This document shows, in pieces, positions 1 to 9,067 of a DNA stretch of 34,594 bases. Origin of the DNA: Roseococcus sp. (GTDB lineage Bacteria > Pseudomonadota > Alphaproteobacteria > Acetobacterales > Acetobacteraceae); the NCBI RefSeq assembly GCF_019747315.1, contig NZ_JAIEQY010000400.1, positions 1 through 34,594 of the forward strand. The letters are read 5' to 3'. The notes under the pieces were generated by a model. That model was not told where the DNA came from. It saw only the letters and a program-made list of their open reading frames with translations, and made no database searches. The first letter of the stretch is position 1. Each line of letters begins with the position of its first letter. The translations under genes and the position numbers were made by a program.

Positions 1-3
1 GGC

Positions 4-336
4 TCAGGGCTTGCCCGGCTCCGGGCTCAGCAGGGCCAGCTTGCCGGGCTTGTCCTTCCACTCCTCCGCATCGGCGGGCGCCTCACCCTTGCGGGTGATG
101 TTCGGCCAGGCCTGGGCATAGTTGCGGTTGAGCTCGACCCAGGCGGTCGCCTTGTCGTCACTGTCGGGCAGGATGGCCTCAGCCGGGCATTCGGGTTCGC
201 AGACGCCGCAATCGATGCACTCATCCGGATGGATGACCAGCATGTTCTCGCCGACATAGAAGCAGTCCACCGGACAGACTTCCACACAATCCATGAATTT
301 GCACTTGATGCAGTTTTCGGTGACGACATAGGTCAC
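4..336 (-). CDS. fdxA: 7Fe ferredoxin FdxA ([3Fe-4S][4Fe-4S])
   Basis: Small soluble electron carrier of 110 residues. Cysteines at 9, 12, 17, 21, 25, 40, 43, 46 and 50 give the two-cluster pattern of the Azotobacter ferredoxin I / FdxA family. The [12 protein letters not shown] block at 40-51 is near-invariant in that family. I start at the GTG at 336, which gives MTYVVTENC, the family's usual N-terminus, and has GGGAG just upstream. A longer frame to 369 exists, but its extra 11 residues do not match the family. The gene is co-directional with the S4 protein and the SUV3-type helicase upstream, an order common in alphaproteobacteria, where carD often follows; that position lies off the left edge. 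Its redox partner cannot be told from the sequence. Confidence 0.93.
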   Translation of the reverse strand: MTYVVTENCIKCKFMDCVEVCPVDCFYVGENMLVIHPDECIDCGVCEPECPAEAILPDSDDKATAWVELNRNYAQAWPNITRKGEAPADAEEWKDKPGKLALLSPEPGKP

Positions 337-411
337 GAAGGCAGCTCCCGATTGCGGCGGACAGGCCAAGAATTGGCGCCGTCAGGCCGGATTGACAAGC
401 CGCGGCGGGGA

Positions 412-690
412 TCATTCCGCGAGCGGTACTTCCTCATACAGCATCCGCGCCTCGGCCGGCGGGCCGCGTCGGGTGCCGAGTTCCAGCACCCGCCAGACGC
501 AGACCTCGCCCTGGCGGACGAAGGTGAGCACATCGCCCACCCGGATCCGCGCATGGGCCTTGGTGACGGGCTGGCGGTTCAGCCGGAAACCGCCCGCCTC
601 GACCAGCGCGCCGCAATCCGCCTTGGACCGGGCCAGGCGCGCATGCCAGAGCCAGGCATCGAGACGCAGGAAGGGCGCACCCCCCTCCAT
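412..690 (-). CDS. S4 domain RNA-binding protein (Hsp15/HslR-like)
   Basis: A 92-residue protein with one S4 RNA-binding fold. The signature LRLDAWLWHARLARSKADC (residues 8-26) is followed by a GGFRLNRQPV stretch and the VGDVLTF turn typical of the domain. The family binds structured RNA; E. coli Hsp15 recognises stalled 50S subunits carrying nascent chains, though that specific role is only inferred here. The start codon lies four bases beyond the helicase stop, so the two genes are probably one transcript. The ferredoxin follows after a 75-base gap on the same strand. The protein is shorter than E. coli Hsp15 (about 133 residues) because it lacks the basic C-terminal extension, as is usual for alphaproteobacterial members. 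Confidence 0.88.
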   Translation of the reverse strand: MEGGAPFLRLDAWLWHARLARSKADCGALVEAGGFRLNRQPVTKAHARIRVGDVLTFVRQGEVCVWRVLELGTRRGPPAEARMLYEEVPLAE

Positions 691-693
691 ACG

Positions 694-3621
694 TTATTTG
701 AGTTTGAGCTTCATGAGCGCGGCGAAGGGGCTGTCCTCCACCTTGGAGCTCGGCCGGTCCTCATGGAAGGTCCGCGTCTCGGGGCCGCCGGGGCCGCGAT
801 CGCGGTCCCGCGGCGGGCCGTCCCGGCGCGGGCCTTCGCGGCGGGGGCCGTCCCGGTTCGAGTCGCGCGGGGCGCCATCGCGGGGCGGGCCGTCCCGGCG
901 CGGACCATCCTTGCGCGGGCCATCCTTGCGGAAGCCGCCCTCGGGCCGGGGGCGATTCTCGCGGGTCTCGGCGGGGCGCGGGGCCTCGGCGGCGCCCTCG
1001 GCGGCCGGGGCAGGCGCGGGGGCGCCGGGGCGCGGCCCACCGGGGCGGTTGCGGTCGCGGCGCGGGCCATCGCGGCGGGGCGGGCGATTCTCTGCACCCT
1101 CGGCAGGCGCGCCCTCGGCGGCGGGGCGCTGGCCCTGCGGACGTCCGGCATTGGCGCCCTGGGGGCGGCCTTGCCGCTGCGGGCGCGGGGGTTGGGCCGG
1201 GCGGGCCCAGGCCACCATGGTCGGCAGCACGGGGCCTTCGACGCCTTCCGGCAGCGGCTCGGAGGGGATCAGCCGGAAGCCCAGCTCCGCCAGCACCGGG
1301 CCCAGGGCATCACCCTTGATGCCGAAGCGGCCCAGGATTTCCGGCGGCAGCGGCGCCGGGGCGCGGCGGGTCAGGTAGCCCAGTTCCGCCGCCACGCGCT
1401 CCGCCACGTCCAGGCGCAGCAGCACGGGGCCGGCCGGCACCCAGCCCATCATCGGCGCGAAGCCCGGCGGCCAGGACAGCGCCATGACGCCGTCGCTCGG
1501 GATGGAAACCAGGCCGGGCGCCGGCAGGGTCGGCGTCGGCACGTCGTAGCTCAGCGCCCAGATCTGCGCGCGCAGCGCCATGGGGCGCGGCTTCAGCGCC
1601 TCGGGCACGTAGAGCGCAAAGCGGCCGGCGCGGATGCCGATGCCCTTCAGCTTGGTACGAAGCTCCTGGCCGATATTGTTGCGCGTATCGCCCGGCTTCA
1701 GGCCCAGCGTCTCGCGCAGCTGGAAGGCGGGGCCGCGCAACGTGTTGTCCTCGGCCGCCTTGGCCTCGATGGCGGCGATGGCAGCCAGGTCCTTGGCGAT
1801 CACCCCCTCGATCCAGCCGGCCAGGCGCGCGCGGATGCGCTCGCGCTGCGGGCCGTCCAGGAATTCGGAATCCTTCACCTCGATCTGCGGCTTGCCCGGT
1901 TCGCTGCCCATCTTGAGGCGGGCGATCTCCGCCCCTTCCCAGGTGATGCGATGCTCGGCGGTCAGGCCGAAGCTCTCGGCCTTGGCGATGTCGAGTGAGG
2001 CGACGCGGCGCGGGATTTCCTGCACCAGGGCGCGGCGGGCGGCACGGAGGATGAGCTTCTTCTCCTCCTCGCCACCCTCGCCCAGCTCGGGCAGGAATTC
2101 GAAGCCGACGACGCGGCCGACCTTGTGGCCCTCGACCACCACCTCGCCCTGGCGCGTGACGGCGCTGAGCAGGTCTTCCTCGGTATTGTCCAGGCTGCGG
2201 ATCAGGTGGGCGGCGCGGCGGTCCACGAAGCGCGCGGTCAGGCGCTCATGCAGCGCGTCGCTCACCGCATCCTCGGCGGCGCGGGCGGCCTCCTGCTGGG
2301 TGGCGGCATCGCGCACCCAATCGGCGCGGGCGGCGATATAGGCCCAGACGCGAATGGCCGAGAGCCGGGCCATCAGCGTGTCCAGATCGCCCTCGATGCT
2401 GGTGCAGGTGGCGATCTGCGAGGCGATCCAGTCGGACGGGACATTCCCGTCCTCGCAGAGATGCGTGAACAGCCGCGCGCAGAGCCGCGTATGCGTGTCA
2501 TCCGCCAGCTTGCGGAAATCCGGCACCTGGCAGGTTTCCCACAGCAATTGCAGCCGCGACTTCGACGACGCCATGCGGCGGATCGCTTCCTCGCGCGCCA
2601 GCAGGCTGAGCGTGATGTGGTCCACCGCGTCATGGCCCTTGGTCAGGCCGGCCTGCGGGGGTGCCGCGCCCAGGCTGTCAAGCAGGGCCTCGATGCCGGA
2701 GAAATCCAGGTCGCTGTTGCGCCAGGCGAGCGCCTGGATCGCCTCGAAGTGGTGGCCCTCGATCTTCTCGACCATCTCCTCCGGCAGGGGTGGGCATTCG
2801 CCCGTCACGCCGAAGGTGCCGTCGCGCATGCCGCGGCCGGCGCGGCCGGCGATCTGCGCGGCCTCCTGCGGGGTCAGCTGGCGGGGGGCGTGGCCGTCAA
2901 ACTTGTTCAGGCTGGCGAAGGCGACATGGTCCACATCCATGTTCAGGCCCATGCCGATCGCATCGGTCGCCACGAGGAAATCCACCTCGCGGTCCTGGTA
3001 CATCTTCACCTGGGCGTTGCGGGTGCGAGGCGAGAGGCGGCCCATCACCACGGCGCAGCCGCCGCGCCGGCGGCGGATGGCCTCCGCGATCGCATAGACC
3101 TCGGCCGCCGAGAAGGCGACGACGGCGCTGCGGGCGGGCAGGCGCGTGAGCTTGGCCGGGCCCGCATATTCCAGCTTGGAAAGGCGCGGCCGCGTCTCGA
3201 TCTCGACCTGCGGCACCAGGCGCTGCAGCAGCGGGCGGATGGTCTCGGCGCCCATGAACATGGTCTCGACCAGGCCGCGCGCATGCAGCAGCCGGTCGGT
3301 GAAGATATGGCCGCGATCGGGGTCGGCGCAGAGCTGGATCTCGTCCACCGCCAGGAACTCGGCGCGGCGGTCCAGCGGCATGGCCTCGACCGTGCAGGCG
3401 AACCACTTGGCGTCGGGCGGGACGATCTTCTCCTCGCCGGTGATCAGGGCAACGTTCTTCTCGCCCTTGGCCGCCACCATGCGGTCGTAATTCTCGCGCG
3501 CCAGCAGGCGCAGCGGGAAGCCGATGATGCCCGAGGAATGCGCAAGCATCCGCTCCATCGCGAGATGGGTCTTGCCGGTGTTGGTCGGGCCGAGGATGGC
3601 CTTAACGCGCGCGTCGAACAT
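694..3621 (-). CDS. SUV3-like DExH RNA helicase with basic RDGP-repeat tail
   Basis: A 975-residue superfamily 2 helicase related to mitochondrial SUV3, which unwinds RNA for degradosome-type turnover. Walker A GPTNTGKT is at residues 11-18 and the DEIQ Walker B at about 93-96. Motif VI appears as QIAGRAGR. The SUV3-type C-terminal helical region follows. From about residue 805 the protein becomes a low-complexity Arg/Gly/Pro tail with many RDGP/RRDGP units, then a short lysine-rich end (KLKLK). I start at MFDARVKAIL (ATG at 3621) because Walker A lies 10 residues in, as in homologues. The open frame continues upstream through a repeat-rich intergenic stretch with no convincing start. The tail probably binds RNA or protein partners. 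Confidence 0.9.
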   Translation of the reverse strand: MFDARVKAILGPTNTGKTHLAMERMLAHSSGIIGFPLRLLARENYDRMVAAKGEKNVALITGEEKIVPPDAKWFACTVEAMPLDRRAEFLAVDEIQLCADPDRGHIFTDRLLHARGLVETMFMGAETIRPLLQRLVPQVEIETRPRLSKLEYAGPAKLTRLPARSAVVAFSAAEVYAIAEAIRRRRGGCAVVMGRLSPRTRNAQVKMYQDREVDFLVATDAIGMGLNMDVDHVAFASLNKFDGHAPRQLTPQEAAQIAGRAGRGMRDGTFGVTGECPPLPEEMVEKIEGHHFEAIQALAWRNSDLDFSGIEALLDSLGAAPPQAGLTKGHDAVDHITLSLLAREEAIRRMASSKSRLQLLWETCQVPDFRKLADDTHTRLCARLFTHLCEDGNVPSDWIASQIATCTSIEGDLDTLMARLSAIRVWAYIAARADWVRDAATQQEAARAAEDAVSDALHERLTARFVDRRAAHLIRSLDNTEEDLLSAVTRQGEVVVEGHKVGRVVGFEFLPELGEGGEEEKKLILRAARRALVQEIPRRVASLDIAKAESFGLTAEHRITWEGAEIARLKMGSEPGKPQIEVKDSEFLDGPQRERIRARLAGWIEGVIAKDLAAIAAIEAKAAEDNTLRGPAFQLRETLGLKPGDTRNNIGQELRTKLKGIGIRAGRFALYVPEALKPRPMALRAQIWALSYDVPTPTLPAPGLVSIPSDGVMALSWPPGFAPMMGWVPAGPVLLRLDVAERVAAELGYLTRRAPAPLPPEILGRFGIKGDALGPVLAELGFRLIPSEPLPEGVEGPVLPTMVAWARPAQPPRPQRQGRPQGANAGRPQGQRPAAEGAPAEGAENRPPRRDGPRRDRNRPGGPRPGAPAPAPAAEGAAEAPRPAETRENRPRPEGGFRKDGPRKDGPRRDGPPRDGAPRDSNRDGPRREGPRRDGPPRDRDRGPGGPETRTFHEDRPSSKVEDSPFAALMKLKLK

Positions 3622-3635
3622 GCATGCTTCCAGTG

Positions 3636-3695
3636 AGGGCCCCCAGGGGAAGGGCCCAGGGGGACGGACCCAAGGGACAGGCCCAAGGGGCAGGG
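3636..3695. repeat. Imperfect tandem repeat between divergent genes
   Basis: About four degenerate units of 13-15 bases, built on GGCCCAAGGGG-like cores separated by AC or AG, fill the gap between the helicase start (3621) and the MFS start (3706). Both genes must be transcribed from or across this stretch. The minus strand reads as an open Pro/Trp/Gly-rich frame running into the helicase. No start codon with a ribosome site supports translation of it. Confidence 0.5.
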
Positions 3696-3705
3696 CTGTA
3701 GGGTT

Positions 3706-4905
3706 ATGAACCAAGCGCCGGTGATTGCAACTTGCCCAAGCCCGGCGGAGATTGGAGGGGTGACCCCATCGCAAAGCTTCGCCCTGGTTTTCGGCGCCCA
3801 GTTCGCCGCCTTCGGCGTCATGATGCCCTTCCTGCCCGCCATCCTGGCCGAGGGCGGGCTGACCCCCGGCGAGGTCGGGCTGGTTCTGGCGGCAGGTTCG
3901 CTCGTGCGGCTGGTGGTGGCGCCGCTCAGCGGGCGCCTGGCGGACCGCGTGCCGGACATGCGGCGCCTGTTGGCCGCGGCCGCCTTGCTGGCGGCGGCGA
4001 GTGCGCTGGGCTTCGGCCTGGCCGCCGGGCTGGCGCTGCTGCTGGCGGTGCAGGTGCTGCACAGCGTCGCCGCCGCGCCCATCGTGCCGCTCTGCGATGC
4101 GCTGGCGGTGGGCGCCGTGCGGCGGGGCGGCTTCGACTATGCGCGGGTGCGCTCGGTGGGGTCCATCACCTTCATGCTGGGCGCCATCCTGGCCGGCTTC
4201 GCCGCCGAATGGGCGGGGCCGCGCATCGCCGCCTGGATGCTGGCGGCGGGCCTGGTGCTGACCGCCTGGGCCGCCCTGCAACTGCCGGCCACCCCGCCGC
4301 GCACCGAAGCCCCCGGCAGCCATCCCTCCTCCGGCAGTGTCTGGGCGCCGCTGGGCGAGCCGGTCTTCCGCTGGGTGCTGCCCCTCGCCGCGCTGATCCA
4401 GGGCAGCCATGCGGTGTATTACGCCTTCTCCACCCTGCACTGGCAGGCGGCGGGGCTGAGCACGGGCTTCATCGGCCTTCTCTGGGCGCTGGGCGTGCTC
4501 GCCGAGATCATCCTGTTTCTCTTCGGCCGGCCCCTGGTGGATCGGCTGGGGCTGCGCGGGCTGGCGCTGCTGGCCGCCGGCGCCGGCGTGCTGCGCTGGA
4601 GCGTGACGGCCTTCACCAGCGAGGCCGTGGTGCTGGTGGTCATCCAGCTTCTGCATGGCCTGACCTTCGGCGCCATGCACCTCGCGGCCATGCGCGCCCT
4701 GGTCGGGCTGCCGGCCGCGCTGTCCGGCCGGGCGCAGACGCTGCTCGCCTCGGCGGTGAGCGCCAGCACGGGCGGGCTGATCTGGGCGAGTGGTCCCTTC
4801 TACGGCCTGGTCGGCGGCCATGCCTTCCTGGCCATGGCCGGGCTGTGCATGGCCGCCTTCGCGCTGGCGCTGCGCCCCCTGCCGGACAAGCCCGGGGCGG
4901 CCTGA
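3706..4905 (+). CDS. MFS transporter (MFS_1-like / HcaT-type)
   Basis: A 399-residue inner-membrane secondary transporter with about 12 hydrophobic segments. The N-terminal half resembles the MFS_1-like group that includes the 3-phenylpropionate permease HcaT: FGAQFAAFGVMMPFLPAIL in the first membrane segment, then the loop GRLADR between segments 2 and 3, the MFS loop 2-3 motif. The substrate cannot be deduced. The ATG at 3706 is used; a second possible start is the GTG of VTPSQSF about 18 residues on, which would place the first membrane helix closer to the N-terminus. The gene is divergent from the helicase and no metabolic partner lies beside it. Confidence 0.85.
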   Translation: MNQAPVIATCPSPAEIGGVTPSQSFALVFGAQFAAFGVMMPFLPAILAEGGLTPGEVGLVLAAGSLVRLVVAPLSGRLADRVPDMRRLLAAAALLAAASALGFGLAAGLALLLAVQVLHSVAAAPIVPLCDALAVGAVRRGGFDYARVRSVGSITFMLGAILAGFAAEWAGPRIAAWMLAAGLVLTAWAALQLPATPPRTEAPGSHPSSGSVWAPLGEPVFRWVLPLAALIQGSHAVYYAFSTLHWQAAGLSTGFIGLLWALGVLAEIILFLFGRPLVDRLGLRGLALLAAGAGVLRWSVTAFTSEAVVLVVIQLLHGLTFGAMHLAAMRALVGLPAALSGRAQTLLASAVSASTGGLIWASGPFYGLVGGHAFLAMAGLCMAAFALALRPLPDKPGAA

Positions 4906-5031
4906 CCAGGCCACGCTGGGCGCCGAGCCTCCCAGGATTCGGGCATCTCAATTTTGTTGATCGGGTTCTTGCGAGGGCGCCACAGCCTTGAAGATCAAAC
5001 CGGATCAATGCCCAGGCAGCAACCATAGGTT

Positions 5032-5046
5032 GACAAAACTCGACAA
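5032..5046 (+). promoter_or_regulatory. Putative OmpR-type operator upstream of the DctP-like gene
   Basis: Two GACAA half-sites (5032-5036 and 5042-5046) sit one helical turn apart (10-bp period). This is the head-to-tail geometry bound by OmpR/PhoB-family regulators. The 14-mer ACAAAACTCGACAA at 5033-5046 recurs with one mismatch at 9837-9850, upstream of the GH8 gene. An ATTAACG word follows in both places (5114-5120 and 9859-9865). The site lies about 95 bases before the start of the binding-protein gene. Assignment to the regulator at 9131-9811 is inference from proximity and geometry. Confidence 0.45.
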
Positions 5047-5141
5047 AGGCGGCCTGCCATCCACCTAGGATGGGATTTCATCTGGTGATACAACCTTAAC
5101 GGGTTAAGAATGGATTAACGCAACCAAGGGTGAGGCAGTGG

Positions 5142-6254
5142 ATGTCGAGGCTGTTCGCGTTGATCCTTTGCCTTCCGCCCTTCCGGGGCCGCCGCAAGCT
5201 GGCCACCCTCACGCTGATCCTGGGCGGGCTGGCCTTCCTGCCGGGCATGGCCACGGCGCAGGCGCGGCCGGAAGGCATCAGCCTCAAGATCATTGGTGGC
5301 CTGGCCAATGTCAGCCAATACAACCGGCACGAAGCCCCCTTCTGGCTCGAACACATCCCGCGGCTGACCCAGGGCCAGGTCCGTGCGGAGATCGCGCCCT
5401 TCGACCGCAGCGGCATTCGCGGCAGCGACATGCTCCATCTCATGCGGCTGGGCGTGGTGCCCTTCGGCACCCTGATCCTCAGCATCGCCGGCGCGGATGA
5501 GCCGGAGCTCACCGGCTCTGACCTCGCGGGGCTGAACCCGGACATGGCGCATCTGCGGCGCCATGTGGGCGCCTTCCGCCCCGTTTTCACCCGCGTGCTG
5601 CGCGACCGCTACGACATCGAGGTTCTCGCGGTCTACACCTACCCGGCGCAGGTCCTGTTCTGCAATCGCACCTTCACCGGCCTGTCCGACATCGCGGGCC
5701 GCCGGGTCCGCGCCTCCTCCGTCGCACAGGCGGACATGGTGGAGGCGCTGGGCGGCACTCCGGTCGTGATCCCCTTCGCGGCGATCGTCTCCGAAATCCG
5801 GCGCGGCACGGTGGAATGCGCCATCACCGCGGCCCTGTCTGGCAATGCGATCGGCCTGCACGAGGCGACCACCCATTTGCACGCCATGGCCTTCTCCTGG
5901 GGAATCAGCGTCTTCGGCGTGCATCGCCCCAGCTGGGAGTTGCTGCCCGAGACGGTGCGCGCCCCCATTCGCGCCGGGCTTGCGGAGCTGGAGGCGCAGA
6001 TCTGGACCGCCGCCGAGCAGGAGACGACCGAGGGCCTGGCCTGCAATGCCGGCCAGGGCGCCTGCAATTCCGGCCGCCGTGGCACCATGCGGCTGATTCC
6101 CGTCTCGGCGGCCGATGAGGCCCGGCGCCGGCAGGTGCTGCGCGACACCGTCCTGCCGCGCTGGATCGCGCGCTGCGGGGAGGAGTGCGCGGCCGCCTGG
6201 AACGCGCAGATGGCCGAAGCCGTCGGCATCCGGGCGGAGGACATGCCGCGATGA
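5142..6254 (+). CDS. TRAP DctP-family periplasmic solute-binding protein (probable sensor receptor)
   Basis: A 370-residue exported binding protein of the DctP family. After a signal peptide ending near MATAQA the mature part shows the family pattern. The DIAGRRVRASS segment carries the Arg expected to salt-bridge a ligand carboxylate. It is followed by LGGTPVVIPFAAIVSEIRRG, matching the family's 'lGa.Pv.m...e...al..G' block. Four cysteines at 301, 308, 345 and 349 are unusual and could form disulfides. I choose ATG 5142, with GAGG 7 bases upstream, over GTG 5130. No DctQ or DctM permease gene is nearby. Instead the stop overlaps the start of a hybrid kinase (ATGA, 6251-6254), so the protein probably reports ligand to the kinase rather than feeding a transporter. 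Ligand unknown, plausibly an organic acid. Confidence 0.85.
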   Translation: MSRLFALILCLPPFRGRRKLATLTLILGGLAFLPGMATAQARPEGISLKIIGGLANVSQYNRHEAPFWLEHIPRLTQGQVRAEIAPFDRSGIRGSDMLHLMRLGVVPFGTLILSIAGADEPELTGSDLAGLNPDMAHLRRHVGAFRPVFTRVLRDRYDIEVLAVYTYPAQVLFCNRTFTGLSDIAGRRVRASSVAQADMVEALGGTPVVIPFAAIVSEIRRGTVECAITAALSGNAIGLHEATTHLHAMAFSWGISVFGVHRPSWELLPETVRAPIRAGLAELEAQIWTAAEQETTEGLACNAGQGACNSGRRGTMRLIPVSAADEARRRQVLRDTVLPRWIARCGEECAAAWNAQMAEAVGIRAEDMPR

Positions 6255-9067
6255 CGCCCGGACGCCGCCTGCGCATCGGCATCATCGCCGGCCTCAGCCT
6301 GATTCTGGTGGCGCAATCCCTCGCGGTGCTGAGCCTGCTGGACAGTTCCCGCCGCGCGGCCATCGAGGCGGCCACCAGCCTGACCGATCGCGCCGGGCAC
6401 TCGGTGCAGGATGCGATCAACCGCGCGCTCTTCCAGATCGACGCCACCCTGGCGAGCCTGCCCGCCCTGCTCGACCCCTATGTCGTGCAAGGCCCCGGGG
6501 GGCGGGGGCCGGGGCTGGACCGGCAGGGGGCCAATACCCTGCTGCGCAACATCAACAGCCAGAACTTCGCCTTCCGGGACCTGATCCTGGCCGATGAGCA
6601 GGGTGTTGCCGTCGCCACCGCCCTGCCCTCCTCCCGCCGGCGGCCGCTCCCGGCCCCGGCGCCCGATGCTTCCATCGCCGCGGGCCTCAACGCCACCGGT
6701 CTTTCGGTCAGCGACGCCATCCGCAATCCCGCGACCGGCGAATGGGCGCTGTTCTTCTCGCGCCCGCTGCGGGTGGCAGGGCTGGGCCCGCTGACCGGGA
6801 TCGCGGAGGTGCAGGTCACGGCGCTCGGCAGCCTGATGGCGCCGGGCCTCAACACGCCGGGCCTGCGCATCTGGCTGGAGCGCTCGGACGGGGCGATCCT
6901 CGCCGCCACGGGGGATGATGGCGGCCGGCATCTCCAACCCGAATCCGGCGCCTTCGGCACGGTGGTGATCCGCCCCTCCCGCCTCGATGGGCGCGAGGTG
7001 ATCAACACCACCTGGCAGACCCTCTATCCCGCGCTGCGCCTCACCGCGGAAATGGACATGGAGCAGGCCCTGGCGGGGTGGCGCGCCAGCCGGGACCGCA
7101 CCGTCCTGATCTGGGCGCTCTTCGCCGTGCTGCTCGTCGCCCTCATGGTCGCGCTGCTCTTCTGGATCGCGCTGCGTGATCGCGCCGAGGCGGACCGGCT
7201 GACATGGCGGCAGCAGCTGGAAGATGCGCTCAACAGCATGGCCGATGGCTTCGTGATGTTCGACGCCGAGGACCGGCTGGTGGTGTGCAACTCCAGCTAC
7301 CGCGAGATGTACAGCATCTCCGCCCCCTTCATCCGCCCCGGCGCCCTGTTCGACGATATCGTCCGGGAAGGGGCGCGGCGCGGCCAGTATCCGCAACTGG
7401 AAGGCCACGAGACCGAGAGCAACATCGACCATTTCATCGAGGACCTGAAGCAGCGGCGCCGGCAGGGGACGCTGCAGCAGATCGAACGCCTGCTGCCGGA
7501 TGGCCGCTGGCTCCTGCTGACCGAGCGTCCCGTGCCGCATGGCGGCATCGTCGGCATCCGGACCGACATCACCGAGCTGAAGCGCGCCATGGCCGAGCTG
7601 GGCGATGCGCGGGACCTGGCGCAGCGCGCCTCGGCCGCCAAGGGGATGTTCCTGGCCCGCATGTCGCATGAATTGCGCACGCCGCTGAATGCCGTGCTCG
7701 GCTTCACCGACCTGCTGATGCAGAACGGCACCGTCAGCGGCGAGCAACGCGAGCAGCTCAGCCTCGTTCAGGACGCGGCCGCGCATCTGCGGGATGTGGT
7801 GAACACCCTGCTTGATCTCTCCAAGGCCGAAGCCCGGAGTCCCGAAATGAAGCCCCGCCCTGCCGCACTGCGCCCCCTGGCCGAGGTCTGCGCCGCCCTG
7901 GTGGCGCCCGAAGTCGGGCGGCGGCGCATCGCGCTGGCGCTCGATTTCGACAGCGCGCTGCCGGCCACGGTCCTGGTGGACCCCCTGCCCCTGCGCCAGG
8001 TGCTGCTCAACCTCCTTTCCAACGCGGTCAAGTTCACGCCGACCGGGGAGCGCGTGGTGGTGCGGCTGCGCAACATGCCAGCGCCGGACTGGATCCGCAT
8101 CGAGGTCGAGGATTCCGGCGTGGGCATTCCGCCCGACAAGCGGGACATGCTGTTCCGCGAGTTCAGCCAGATCAGCGCGCCGATCGACCCGCAGGCGGCC
8201 AGCACGGGCCTCGGCCTGTCCATCTCGGCGCAGCTGGTGACGGCGATGGGCGGGCGGATCGGCTGCGAATCGGCCCCCATCCGCGGTTCCATCTTCTGGG
8301 TGGAATTGCCCATGCCGGCCGTGGACGCCGGCCCGGAACGCGCGGCCCCGCCCCCGCCGCAGCCCGCCACCGAGCGGTCGCTCCGGCTGCTGGTGGCCGA
8401 TGACATCCTGGTCAACCGCACCCTGGCGCGGATCATGCTGGAACGCGCGGGGCATCACGTCGAGCTGGTCTCGAACGGGATCGAGGCGGTGGAGGCCGTC
8501 CAGCATGCGCACTACGACGCGGTGCTGATGGATGTGCAGATGCCGCTGATGGACGGGCTGGAGGCCACGCGCCGCATCCGCGCCCTGCCGGCGCCGGCCT
8601 CGCAGGTGGTGATCGTGGCCCTGAGCGCCTCGGCCATGACGGACCAGGTGGAGGCTTGCCTCGCCGCCGGGATGGATGGCCACCTGGCCAAGCCGATCAA
8701 CCGGGCCGAGCTCCTGGCCAAGCTGGATCAGCTGGCGGCGAGCCGGGCCGCGAAGCGGGCGGAGCCGCTGAATCCGGAATTCATGGAGGAGATCCGCCGC
8801 GGCCTGAAGCTCCTGCCCAGCCACGCGGCGCGCGGCGACCTGCCGGGCCTGGCCGCCGCCGCGCGGGAGCTGGTGCCCGCGCTGCGCGAGCTGCAGGCCG
8901 CCGACGCCGCCGAGGCGACGCTTCGGCTGCAGCGCGTGGCGCAGGATGGCGGGGAGGTCGCAGGCGAAATCGCGGCCTGGCAGCGGGCCACGGCCAGCCT
9001 GGAGTTGCAGCTCCGCGAATATCCCGGTCCCCCTTCGGAGGAGAAGCATGTCCGGGGCTTTGCGTAA
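6251..9067 (+). CDS. Hybrid sensor histidine kinase (Cache-PAS-HisKA-HATPase-REC)
   Basis: A 938-residue membrane kinase. Membrane helices at about 8-30 and 283-307 bracket a periplasmic region of roughly 250 residues that looks like a double Cache sensor. A PAS domain follows (about 320-430), then HisKA with MSHELRTPLNAVLGF (phosphoacceptor His473). The ATPase domain has the N box LLNLLSNAVKF, G1 EDSGVGIP and G2 TGLGLSIS. A receiver domain has phosphoacceptor Asp761 in VLMDVQMPLMDG and the conserved lysine in HLAKPI. The last 100 residues are helical, roughly HPt-sized, but lack a recognisable HPt histidine motif. The start overlaps the binding-protein stop by ATGA, implying coupled translation and matched stoichiometry. 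The true start is 6251; earlier in-frame codons would lie inside the upstream gene. Confidence 0.92.
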   Translation: MTPGRRLRIGIIAGLSLILVAQSLAVLSLLDSSRRAAIEAATSLTDRAGHSVQDAINRALFQIDATLASLPALLDPYVVQGPGGRGPGLDRQGANTLLRNINSQNFAFRDLILADEQGVAVATALPSSRRRPLPAPAPDASIAAGLNATGLSVSDAIRNPATGEWALFFSRPLRVAGLGPLTGIAEVQVTALGSLMAPGLNTPGLRIWLERSDGAILAATGDDGGRHLQPESGAFGTVVIRPSRLDGREVINTTWQTLYPALRLTAEMDMEQALAGWRASRDRTVLIWALFAVLLVALMVALLFWIALRDRAEADRLTWRQQLEDALNSMADGFVMFDAEDRLVVCNSSYREMYSISAPFIRPGALFDDIVREGARRGQYPQLEGHETESNIDHFIEDLKQRRRQGTLQQIERLLPDGRWLLLTERPVPHGGIVGIRTDITELKRAMAELGDARDLAQRASAAKGMFLARMSHELRTPLNAVLGFTDLLMQNGTVSGEQREQLSLVQDAAAHLRDVVNTLLDLSKAEARSPEMKPRPAALRPLAEVCAALVAPEVGRRRIALALDFDSALPATVLVDPLPLRQVLLNLLSNAVKFTPTGERVVVRLRNMPAPDWIRIEVEDSGVGIPPDKRDMLFREFSQISAPIDPQAASTGLGLSISAQLVTAMGGRIGCESAPIRGSIFWVELPMPAVDAGPERAAPPPPQPATERSLRLLVADDILVNRTLARIMLERAGHHVELVSNGIEAVEAVQHAHYDAVLMDVQMPLMDGLEATRRIRALPAPASQVVIVALSASAMTDQVEACLAAGMDGHLAKPINRAELLAKLDQLAASRAAKRAEPLNPEFMEEIRRGLKLLPSHAARGDLPGLAAAARELVPALRELQAADAAEATLRLQRVAQDGGEVAGEIAAWQRATASLELQLREYPGPPSEEKHVRGFA

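Noticed and set aside
229..1998. Long plus-strand open frame (589 codons) opposite the helicase tail
   Set aside because: It is the complement of the repetitive Arg/Gly/Pro tail in a GC-rich genome; composition is low complexity and no domain is visible.
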